DNA from: Dehalococcoidia bacterium
Lineage (GTDB): Bacteria > Chloroflexota > Dehalococcoidia > Dehalococcoidales > UBA2162
DNA length: 46,273 bases
NCBI GenBank assembly: GCA_011191975.1
Contig: DUFA01000111.1
Span: 1-46,273 of the forward strand
Direction: 5' to 3'
The notes under the pieces were generated by a model. That model ran no database searches, was not told the DNA's origin, and worked only from the letters and a program-made list of their open reading frames with translations. The translations under genes and the position numbers were made by a program. This document shows positions 8,237 to 16,111 of this stretch, in pieces (the first letter of the stretch is position 1; each line of letters opens with the position of its first letter).

Positions 8237-8647
8237 TCATTCCAGGTGAGTCTGGAGTGTTAACTCGCGAAAACTCGTCACAAGATAGGATCTAAGCTGC
8301 CACTTATTATTAAATAGCTTGTAAACCAGGAACGCCTCCAGTATAAAATGTTTTTCCAGTTCGAAATCCTTTAGAAGAAATGTGACATCATATTCTATCG
8401 CGTCTCCTCTGGAAATTTTGTTGTTGATTGAAACATTATCGAACTCAGATAAGGCGGTAAAGTACCAGACTTCGTCTCCTCCCTTCCACCTCAAATTAGA
8501 TCCCACTAAATCAGCTTGAATCTGCTCTTCGTCGGGTTCTTCTGCCTGTAAAGGAAAATCATTTACTTCTATTTCTCGTTCTGATGCGCATCCTGCAAAT
8601 GTGACAGTAGAAATTACGGTTGCCAATACAAGAATGTGTTTTAACAT
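8237..8647 (-). CDS. Putative lipoprotein, unknown function
   Basis: 136 residues with a short signal peptide and a lipobox FAGC ending at C20, so the mature protein is probably lipid-anchored on the outside. The mature part is acidic near its N-terminus (EEPDEEQIQAD) and then resembles a small alpha/beta fold: WYFTALSEFDNVSINNKI, followed by YDVTFLLKDFE. I do not recognise a family. It lies between the YkgJ-type gene and the divergently transcribed A2M gene; a partnership with A2M is possible but not shown. The ribosome site (AGAGACG) is weak. Confidence 0.68.
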   Translation of the reverse strand: MLKHILVLATVISTVTFAGCASEREIEVNDFPLQAEEPDEEQIQADLVGSNLRWKGGDEVWYFTALSEFDNVSINNKISRGDAIEYDVTFLLKDFELEKHFILEAFLVYKLFNNKWQLRSYLVTSFRELTLQTHLE

Positions 8648-8823
8648 TTATCGTCTCTTTACTCTAACTCAAATAATATGCGTATTATGATAGGTAACTG
8701 AATAAATATCAAGATTAGTGGCTCTTTTTTATATATATGCCTGTAAATCTGCGTACTATCCTTTTCATAATTCTTACGTTAATATACTTAGTAGATCGTG
8801 AATATCCTTCAGGGAGGTAGAAA

Positions 8824-11800
8824 ATGAAATTCAGGCTGTTAACGTCCGTACTGCTGGTACTCGCCATCATTTCAACCATAGTAGTGCCAAGCTGTACCTG
8901 CCGTGTTGAAGCGGCGGAAAGTTATATGGCAGTGATACCGCGGGTATTACAAAGCGATAGTACCGAAACACTTTCGATAAGTCTTTTCAGTGAAGGTAAA
9001 CCTGTAAAAGATAATATCGAGATCTCCTTATTGGATGACGGTCAAGAGATAAAAAAAATTAGCAAGACCGTTACAGGTAAGGGCTTGATCGAGATGGATA
9101 TCCCTGATGTTGAAGAAGGTAAATACGAAATCCGTGTCAAAGGAAGCGGATTCGACGAAAAGGCTGAAGTACAAATAGAGAATAATTTCCTGGTTTTCCT
9201 GGAAACGGATAAACCAATCTATAAACCGGGTCAGACCATCCATATCAGAGCAATTACCCTTAATGCCGAGCTCAAACCGGTACAGGAAACTATGACAATA
9301 GAGGTTCTTGATGCGAAAGGGATCAAGATATTCCGTAGAGAAATATCAACAGTCGATTATGGTCTGATAACTCTGGACCTCCCTATATCCAATGAACCTA
9401 ACCTCGGTGTCTGGAAACTGACCGCTGTAACAGAAAAAGCGAAGACACAACTTGATATACGCGTAGAAGAATATGTGTTACCAAAATATGAAGTAGTTGC
9501 TGAACTTCCCAAAGAATGGTTTCTTGTGGATGAAGAAATCACCGGTGTAATTGCCGCTGAATACAGTTTTGGGAAACCCGTGAAAGGCGAACTTGAGATT
9601 ATAGCGTCAAGATATGTGGGTGTATGGGAAGAGTTCGCAACGTTTACTAAGTCTATCGATGGTGAAACCGAATTCGTTATAGAACCGGTAGGCTATGTTG
9701 CGGGTGTCCCTGAAGCAGGTGGTTTGGGAAACGTGATGCTCGATATCACCGTTACTGAGCAGTCTACCGGGTATGTAGAAAAAACCAGTGAATTGTTAAC
9801 CGTAACCTCAACACCAGTTAATATTCAGATAATTCCGGAAAGCAGAGTTTTCAAACCGGGTCTTCCTTTAAGCATGCTGATAGTAAGTGAAACACCGGAT
9901 AATAAACCTGTCGATACCGATATACGCATCGAGGTTTCATACCTTGATGATGAGTATTCTCAGATAACCACCGATACGAAAGAGGTAAAGACTGATAAAG
10001 GAAAAGTAATTATAGAGATTACTCCTCCGGAGAAAGCCGTGGCATTAACCATCGACTGCTACGAACTGACATCACAGAGAAACGCAACGGCACACCTGGA
10101 AATGGAAGCTTCATATTCGCCTTCAGGTAATTTTATCCATGTTGAACAGACCAGCGAAGGGATTCCGGAAATAGGAGAAGATGTTACGTTCAAGGTCTAT
10201 TCTACGAAGCAGGCGGTCAATTTCTATTATGAGGTTGTCTCGCGCGGCAGGGTCGTTTTTTCCGACTACACGAATGATGATGATATCAGGATTAAGACAA
10301 CACCGATGATGTCGCCTTCGTCCAGGTTGCTTGTGTACCAGATATTACCGAACAGTGAAGTGGCTGCTGATTACCTACCCTTCGATGTAGTGGCGGAATA
10401 TCCGCATACTGTAAAAGCCGAATTCAGCACCGAGCAAGCATCTCCGGGAGATATGGTTGATATAAATATAGATACCGAGGGAGTTTCTTTGGTGGGAATC
10501 GCAGCGGTAGATAAATCCGTATTTATCCTAGCTGAAAACCGGTTGAACCTTCAGCAGGTTTTCGATGAACTCGAACGGCTCTATATGATGCCGCAGGTCG
10601 AACTTCATGAAGTATCCATCTATCCCTCTATAGAAACACGTGGAGCGAAGGATGTGTTCGATGAAGCGGGTGTCATCGTCTTGAGTAACAAGGATATACC
10701 GGACGGGAAAAAGTACGAGATGGAAAGACTGGCTGGTGGAAAGGGCGGAATTTTCATGGGGGTAGAGGATGCCGTACAGGTGGAAAGGGAAGAAATGGCG
10801 CCTCCTCCTGAGCCGATTGTAGTGCAACCGACAAAATCTGGAGCCAATGGTGAACTGGCAGAGGTCGAGAGAGTTCGCCAGTTTTTCCCCGAAACATGGC
10901 TCTGGGAAGTAATACCGACCAATTCGAGTGGGAAAGCTTCACTCGAGGTAGAAGTACCCGATACTATTACCACCTGGATGCTGCGTGCTGTTGCATTGTC
11001 CAATGAAAAGGGAATGGGTGTTGCCGAAGACCAGCTTGTAGCCTTCCAGCCTTTCTTTGTCAGTGTGGACCTGCCTTATTCTGCAATACGGGGAGAAGAA
11101 TTTCCTGTGAGCGTAGCCGTCTATAACTACCTGGATTCTCAGCAGGAAGTGTTCGTGGAGATCGAGGAATCCGACTGGTTCGAACTACTTGACACATCGG
11201 AGAAAACGGTGGTAGTTGAAGCCGGAGAAGTCGGAGGGGTCGACTTCATGATAAGGACAAAAAAACTAGGAATAAATAAGGTAAAGATCACTGCCAGGAG
11301 TAAGGAATCGGCGGATGCTGTTATTAAGACGGTAATTGTCGAACCGGAAGGCGTTTCAAGGGAGGAAGTGGAGAACCTGATTTTTTCTGCAGACATTTCT
11401 CATGAAATCGATACCTCCGTTCCTTTCAACATAGTACAGGACTCCGGCAGGGCATATATAACGTTTACATCGAGTTATCTCACCCAGACAATCGACGGAC
11501 TGGAAGGTCTTATCCAGATGCCGTTCGGTTGCGGTGAGCAGAACATGATTGTATTCGCACCCGATGTTTTCATAACAAAATATCTCCGGGAAAGCGGTCA
11601 ACTGAAACCGGAGATCATGGCTAAGGCTGAAAAATTAATGATAACGGGATACCAGAGGGAGTTAACGTATCGTCACAATGATGGCAGCTTCTCTGCTTTT
11701 GGCGAGAGTGACCAGGAAGGAAGCCTGTGGCTTACCGCGTTCGTCCTCAAGAGTTTTGCCCAGGCGCAGGATCTGATGTACATTGACCAGGATGTGCTCG

Positions 11801-12978
11801 ATGAAGCTGCCGACTGGATAACTTCTCATCAAAATAGTGATGGTTCGTTTGATCCGGTTGGTTTTGTCCACCACCAGGAAATGCTGGGTGGACTCCAGGG
11901 TAAAAATGCGTTGACCGCCTATGTCACGGTAGCTCTGCTCGAAGCAGGCGAAAAATCCGCCACTGATAAGGCTGTCTCCTACCTTGAAAACGAACTGAAC
12001 GAGATGGAGGATGTATATACGCTGGCTATAACTGCGTATACTCTGGAACTGGCTGAAAGCGCCAGGGCTGGAGAGGCTTATGCAATGCTGATGGAAAAAG
12101 CCATTGAAGACGAAAACGGTATTCACTGGGGCAGCAGCGGAGACGATCCGCAACCTCTTAAGGGTGAAGAAATCGAGAGAAGACATATGATACAGAACAC
12201 CGCCGAAATTGAAACTACAGGTTACGCGATGATGGCGCTTACCAAACATGGCGATGCGTTCAATGCATCAAGAGCGGCCAAGTGGCTGGTTTCACAGAGG
12301 AATGCCTACGGAGGTTACGGTTCGACCCAGGATACGGTAGTAGCACTCCAGGCGTTGACTGAATACTCCTCGGGAACCCGGTCTGATGTTGACCTGGAAG
12401 TATCCATAGAAACAACCGGAATTGTAAAGCAAATAAAAATCAACCAGGAAAACTTCGATGTGCTCCAGGTTGTGGAAGTTCCGGTAAACGAGAATATAAA
12501 TCTGAGTGTATCAGGTAAGGGTGAAGCTATCGCCCAGGTAGTGAAAAGGTACAATATGCCTGAGACTGGTGCTGCCGAAGAGATTCTGAAAGTCGACGTG
12601 AATTACGATGCCACCCAGGTAGAGGTAAACGACCTGGTAAAGGTGTCCGCGAGTGTCGAATTCAATCCTCCGGAATTCATGGAAGCGGGAATGGTTGTAC
12701 TGGATGTCTCCATTCCCACCGGGTTCGTACCGGTTACCGACTCGATCATAGAGGTTGTGGAGGATGACGAAAACATCAAGAGGTATGAAGTTGCTGGTAG
12801 GAAGGTGATTTTCTACATCGAGAATATGATGCCCGGAGACAGGATAGCCTTCAGTTTCTACGTGATGGCTCAGTACCCGGTAAAAGCGAAAGCCGTGACC
12901 TCCCAGGCATATTCCTACTACAAGCCTGAGATCAGGGGCGAGACACTGGGCAAAGATATGGTCGTTTCCGACAACTAA
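8824..12978 (+). CDS. Secreted alpha-2-macroglobulin of animal A2M/C3/TEP type with thioester
   Basis: 1384 residues; the ATG has AGGGAGGT upstream. Signal peptide about 1-31 (cleavage near VEA-AES, or a weak lipobox at VPSC). Then macroglobulin domains: TDKPIYKPGQTIHIRAI near 126-142, EEYVLPKYEVVAELPKEWF near 215-235. A glycine- and proline-rich stretch (about 630-680) sits where the bait region lies, followed by VRQFFPETWLWEV and FFVSVDLPYSAIRGEEFPV. The thioester motif GCGEQNM is at 902-908 (C903, Q906). HHQEM with H1016/H1017 lies about 114 residues later, as the catalytic histidine does in C3. A receptor-binding-like domain ends the protein. Known family role: trapping proteases or covalent tagging of targets. 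There is no pbpC neighbour, unlike common bacterial A2M. It is unusual for a bacterium. Confidence 0.92.
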   Translation: MKFRLLTSVLLVLAIISTIVVPSCTCRVEAAESYMAVIPRVLQSDSTETLSISLFSEGKPVKDNIEISLLDDGQEIKKISKTVTGKGLIEMDIPDVEEGKYEIRVKGSGFDEKAEVQIENNFLVFLETDKPIYKPGQTIHIRAITLNAELKPVQETMTIEVLDAKGIKIFRREISTVDYGLITLDLPISNEPNLGVWKLTAVTEKAKTQLDIRVEEYVLPKYEVVAELPKEWFLVDEEITGVIAAEYSFGKPVKGELEIIASRYVGVWEEFATFTKSIDGETEFVIEPVGYVAGVPEAGGLGNVMLDITVTEQSTGYVEKTSELLTVTSTPVNIQIIPESRVFKPGLPLSMLIVSETPDNKPVDTDIRIEVSYLDDEYSQITTDTKEVKTDKGKVIIEITPPEKAVALTIDCYELTSQRNATAHLEMEASYSPSGNFIHVEQTSEGIPEIGEDVTFKVYSTKQAVNFYYEVVSRGRVVFSDYTNDDDIRIKTTPMMSPSSRLLVYQILPNSEVAADYLPFDVVAEYPHTVKAEFSTEQASPGDMVDINIDTEGVSLVGIAAVDKSVFILAENRLNLQQVFDELERLYMMPQVELHEVSIYPSIETRGAKDVFDEAGVIVLSNKDIPDGKKYEMERLAGGKGGIFMGVEDAVQVEREEMAPPPEPIVVQPTKSGANGELAEVERVRQFFPETWLWEVIPTNSSGKASLEVEVPDTITTWMLRAVALSNEKGMGVAEDQLVAFQPFFVSVDLPYSAIRGEEFPVSVAVYNYLDSQQEVFVEIEESDWFELLDTSEKTVVVEAGEVGGVDFMIRTKKLGINKVKITARSKESADAVIKTVIVEPEGVSREEVENLIFSADISHEIDTSVPFNIVQDSGRAYITFTSSYLTQTIDGLEGLIQMPFGCGEQNMIVFAPDVFITKYLRESGQLKPEIMAKAEKLMITGYQRELTYRHNDGSFSAFGESDQEGSLWLTAFVLKSFAQAQDLMYIDQDVLDEAADWITSHQNSDGSFDPVGFVHHQEMLGGLQGKNALTAYVTVALLEAGEKSATDKAVSYLENELNEMEDVYTLAITAYTLELAESARAGEAYAMLMEKAIEDENGIHWGSSGDDPQPLKGEEIERRHMIQNTAEIETTGYAMMALTKHGDAFNASRAAKWLVSQRNAYGGYGSTQDTVVALQALTEYSSGTRSDVDLEVSIETTGIVKQIKINQENFDVLQVVEVPVNENINLSVSGKGEAIAQVVKRYNMPETGAAEEILKVDVNYDATQVEVNDLVKVSASVEFNPPEFMEAGMVVLDVSIPTGFVPVTDSIIEVVEDDENIKRYEVAGRKVIFYIENMMPGDRIAFSFYVMAQYPVKAKAVTSQAYSYYKPEIRGETLGKDMVVSDN

Positions 12979-12996
12979 CTTACATTTAAGCGGTAT

Positions 12997-13045
12997 ACGG
13001 GATTCTCCTGTGAATAGCTGCCCGGGAGAATCCCGTTACCTTTTT
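12997..13045 (+). terminator. Rho-independent terminator of the A2M gene
   Basis: A perfect 12-bp stem (ACGGGATTCTCC at 12997-13008 with GGAGAATCCCGT at 13025-13036) is followed by TACC and five T at 13041-13045. It starts 18 bases after the A2M stop. Confidence 0.85.
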
Positions 13046-13148
13046 GCTGTCATAGCTCCTGTAATGGCAGCGGGAATTTTTATTAACCGCCGGAGAGTAT
13101 TTTTCCTGCTCTTTAAGCACTGGCTTTCATTATATTCGAACAGAAAGC

Positions 13149-13190
13149 CCTGACAGTACTGAGTCAGGCTTGTGATTTTTTATTATCACA
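13149..13190 (-). terminator. Two hairpins after the small zinc-ribbon gene
   Basis: On the minus strand, just after the stop at 13194, there is a 6-bp stem TGTGAT/ATCACA (13171-13190) and then CCTGAC/GTCAGG (13149-13168). The T-run after the second stem is poor (GCTTTCTG), so termination is plausible but not certain. Confidence 0.4.
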
Positions 13191-13193
13191 GGT

Positions 13194-13421
13194 TTAATAC
13201 TCATCTACATTTTCATAAAGCCAGGTATCGGTCGAAACGGAAGTCAATTCCGGTTCCTTTATTGTATTTCCGGATTCATGTTGCGTAATACCGGAATTCT
13301 CGTGATTATAGTAACGATGATAGCCGCACTGTAGACAATCTTCATAGTAACCCAGATTATCAAGGATAATATTCAGGTCACCCGAACACCTTGGACATCC
13401 CTTCAATTTCCACCGAGTCAT
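13194..13421 (-). CDS. Small zinc-ribbon protein
   Basis: 75 residues. The N-terminus MTRWKLKGCPRCSGDL has C9 and C12, and a second pair in CLQCG (C29, C32) completes a four-cysteine zinc ribbon. The remaining half is polar and likely disordered. Short proteins beginning MTRWKLKGCPRC are, as I recall, recurrent in Dehalococcoidia-type genomes; their role is unknown, possibly nucleic-acid or protein binding. The ATG at 13419-13421 has GGAGAAAG upstream, which supports it as a real gene. Confidence 0.68.
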   Translation of the reverse strand: MTRWKLKGCPRCSGDLNIILDNLGYYEDCLQCGYHRYYNHENSGITQHESGNTIKEPELTSVSTDTWLYENVDEY

Positions 13422-13603
13422 TATCTTTCTCCAAACATATCTTGTTATTTACTAAGTAAATATTATTACGAACAACTCACAATTTTGTTTCAGGGAAAAC
13501 TCGACTTTCATTATTCCGTATCGGTTATTTTTCTCCCAGCTTCTTTTTATATTGTTGTTTGTGCTATTCTTATCCTGCAATTCTTTTAATTCAGGAGGTA
13601 CTT

Positions 13604-14689
13604 ATGAATGCAGCAGTCTGTTACGAATTCGGTAAACCTCTCTCCCTGGAAGAGGTAGACTTGGATCCACCTCAGGCAGGTGAAGTTAAAGTTCGTGTAG
13701 TGGCAACTGCTGTCTGCCACAGTGACCTGCACTGCATATCCGGCGAAATACCGGGAAGAATTCCCGGCGTGCCGGGTCACGAAACATCCGGTTACGTTGA
13801 TGAGATTGGAGAAGGAGTCACACTGGTGAAACCCGGTGATCCCGTGATATTGTCTACAACACCATCCGGATGTGGAACATGTTATCACTGCACCATGGGT
13901 TTCCCACACCTGTGTGATAACAAGCCGTTTCTGCTACCTCATCACAGGAACAAGAAAGGAGAACTACTCGCGCCTATGGCAGGTCCGGTGGGAGGATTTG
14001 CCGAGTATACGGTGGTTTCCGAAAGGCAATGTGTGGTTATCCCGAAAGATATGCCGATGGATAAAGCCGCCCTGATATCCTGTGGCGTCCTGACCGGGTA
14101 CGGTGCGGTAGTCAACCGCGCCGATATCAAGACTCTCGACAGCGTTCTCGTAATGGGCACAGGCGGCGTCGGTCTTAATGCTATCCAGACCGCTGCATTA
14201 AGTGGCGCTTATCCGGTGATAGCAGTCGATATACTCGATAAGAAACTTGAGCTGGCAAAAATGTTCGGTGCTACTCATACCGTGAACGCTGCAAAAGAAG
14301 AAGATCCTGTTAAAGCGATACAGAACTTGACACACGGCAGAGGTGCCGATTTTGTTTTTGTAACGGTCGGCAGCGCTGCTGCTTTGAAACAGGGCTTTAC
14401 CATGTCGGCTCCAAGAGGTACGACAATTCTGATAGGACTGGTTCCGGTCAAGGAAAGTATCAGCTTCATGGCGTTCGATTTTCTCGGAGGAGAACGGAAC
14501 CTTACCGGGTGCGGTGGGGGTTCGACACGATTGAACCTTGATATTCCGCGTATTATCGAACTGTATAACGACGGTCTTCTGAAGCTGGATGAACTGATTT
14601 CCGGACACTATCCTTTCGAACAGATCAATGAAGCGATAGAATCGACTTCGAAAGGGAATGTGATCCGCAATATCGTAAATATCGGATAA
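13604..14689 (+). CDS. Zinc-dependent alcohol dehydrogenase (MDR family), copy 1
   Basis: 361 residues. Catalytic-zinc ligands fit C38 (CHSD) and H59-E60 (GHE); a structural-zinc loop has C90, C93, C96 and C104. The Rossmann nucleotide motif is GTGGVGLNAIQ near 186-196, followed by VDILDKKLELA, where the acidic D suggests NAD(H). Known reaction: reversible oxidation of alcohols to aldehydes; the layout resembles NDMA-type and benzyl/aryl alcohol dehydrogenases. The ATG at 13604 has AGGAGG seven bases before it; an in-frame start at 13559 adds 15 residues without homology. A close paralog follows 20 bases later in the same operon. The true substrate is unknown. Confidence 0.87.
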   Translation: MNAAVCYEFGKPLSLEEVDLDPPQAGEVKVRVVATAVCHSDLHCISGEIPGRIPGVPGHETSGYVDEIGEGVTLVKPGDPVILSTTPSGCGTCYHCTMGFPHLCDNKPFLLPHHRNKKGELLAPMAGPVGGFAEYTVVSERQCVVIPKDMPMDKAALISCGVLTGYGAVVNRADIKTLDSVLVMGTGGVGLNAIQTAALSGAYPVIAVDILDKKLELAKMFGATHTVNAAKEEDPVKAIQNLTHGRGADFVFVTVGSAAALKQGFTMSAPRGTTILIGLVPVKESISFMAFDFLGGERNLTGCGGGSTRLNLDIPRIIELYNDGLLKLDELISGHYPFEQINEAIESTSKGNVIRNIVNIG

Positions 14690-14709
14690 AAAATATACAG
14701 GAGGAAAAA

Positions 14710-15792
14710 ATGAAAGCTGCGGTAACGTATGAATTTGACAAACCGCTGGTGGTGGAAGATATAGAGATGGCTGAGCCAATCGAGGGCGAAGTAAGGGTAA
14801 AACTGGCAGCAACTGCCATCTGTCACAGCGATATCCACGATATTAAGGGAGAGCTTCCCGGTAGACTGCCTTTCATAGGCGGGCACGAATCTGCCGGTTA
14901 CGTCGAGAAAGTTGGTCCCGGAGTGACCGATTTTAAAGCCGGAGACCGTGTAATGGTAACTCTGCTTTCTTCCTGCGGGAAGTGTTACTACTGCCTTACC
15001 GGACTTCCCCATCTCTGTACTGCCAAGTTCACTCCTCAGAAAAATGTGCGTCTCAGGACAAAGGGTGGAGAACCTATCGATCAGAAAGGGAAGGTTTCCG
15101 GATTCGCCGAGAAAGCTCTTGTCAGTGAATCACAGTTGATGAAGATTCCTGATGATGTTCCTCTGGAGAGTGCGGCATTAATGTCCTGTGGAGTTATAAC
15201 TGGCTTTGGAGCCGTGATAAACAGAGCGAAGGTCAAGGCAATGGAGAGTGTAGTGGTGATGGGACTTGGCGGTGTCGGTATCAATGCTATCCAGGGTGCT
15301 GCTATTGCCGGAGCTTATCCTATCATCGGTGTCGACGTTCTCAATGAGAAGATGGAGAACGCAATGAAGTACGGGGCGACGCACATGGTGAATGCCACCC
15401 GTGAAGATGCTGCGGATGCCGTCAGGGAACTGACATACGGCAGAGGTGCTGATTACGTCTTTATCACGGTAGGCAGTGTCGCCGCTATCAACCAGGGGAT
15501 GATGCTGGCAGGAGCTCGCGGAAATACCGTAGTGATAGGTTTACCTCCTATCCAGGACCAGTTGACCTTCTCTCCCATGGGAATCATCGCTACTGAAAAG
15601 CAACTTACCGGCGCGTTCATGGGATCGACCAATCTGAAGACCGATATTCCGAAAATGATAGCGTTATACCAGGCCGGGAAACTCAAGCTGGACGAACTTA
15701 TCACCAATCGATATCCGCTTGACAAGATTAACGATGCTATAGAGTCGACCATAAGCGGTAAACCTCTTCGCAACAATATTGTATTTGAATAG
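14710..15792 (+). CDS. Zinc-dependent alcohol dehydrogenase (MDR family), copy 2
   Basis: 360 residues, paralogous to the upstream dehydrogenase along its whole length. It keeps C38, H59 and E60 for the catalytic zinc and C89, C92, C95, C103 for the structural zinc, then GLGGVGINAIQ for the dinucleotide. Differences cluster in the loop after the structural zinc (FTPQKNVRLRTKGGEPIDQKG), which probably alters substrate choice. The ATG has AGGAGGAAAAA upstream. Both copies lie in one transcript, suggesting either two chain lengths or substrates, or a hetero-oligomer (inference). Confidence 0.87.
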   Translation: MKAAVTYEFDKPLVVEDIEMAEPIEGEVRVKLAATAICHSDIHDIKGELPGRLPFIGGHESAGYVEKVGPGVTDFKAGDRVMVTLLSSCGKCYYCLTGLPHLCTAKFTPQKNVRLRTKGGEPIDQKGKVSGFAEKALVSESQLMKIPDDVPLESAALMSCGVITGFGAVINRAKVKAMESVVVMGLGGVGINAIQGAAIAGAYPIIGVDVLNEKMENAMKYGATHMVNATREDAADAVRELTYGRGADYVFITVGSVAAINQGMMLAGARGNTVVIGLPPIQDQLTFSPMGIIATEKQLTGAFMGSTNLKTDIPKMIALYQAGKLKLDELITNRYPLDKINDAIESTISGKPLRNNIVFE

Positions 15793-16111
15793 GAAACACA
15801 AAGACTATCGGAAAATTGATAATCCATTACTTCCGTTCGCCTTCACAGGTGAATTTCATTACAGTCGGTGAGGGCATGATCTACTTCGTAGCCGGCGGAG
15901 ACTTCGACTGCAAACACATCGTTGATATCGACCAGTGGCGGTAAGGTGTTCTATATTTTCTGAAATAAGTGGCGACACCTTATTCGTTATTCACGCGAAG
16001 GCTGGAATCTAGGAATTTTTTGGTGAAGAACAGATCTGTAGATAGAGTTAGCTAGTATTTGTTAGAAGATTTCCTCGATCTCAAATCAAGTATGGGATGG
16101 CAGACACGTTT
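15793..16111. other. Intergenic region with decayed repeat and possible short coding remnant
   Basis: 319 bases between adh copy 2 and the recN stop. A short open stretch at about 15852-15944 could encode about 30 residues, including GEGMIYFVAGGDFDCKHIVD, without a recognisable family; it may be a gene remnant. At 15986-16010 there is a diverged copy (about 21 of 25 bases) of the palindromic repeat found intact at 17877-17900. I see no tRNA or strong terminator. Confidence 0.4.
15986..16010. repeat. Decayed copy of the CCCGCGAAGGCGGG dispersed repeat
   Basis: Matches the intact element at 17877-17900 around the core CGCGAAGGC with four substitutions that break the hairpin (TTCAC in place of TTCCC, CTGGAA in place of CGGGAA). 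This shows that the element is repeated locally and mutates freely. Confidence 0.5.
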
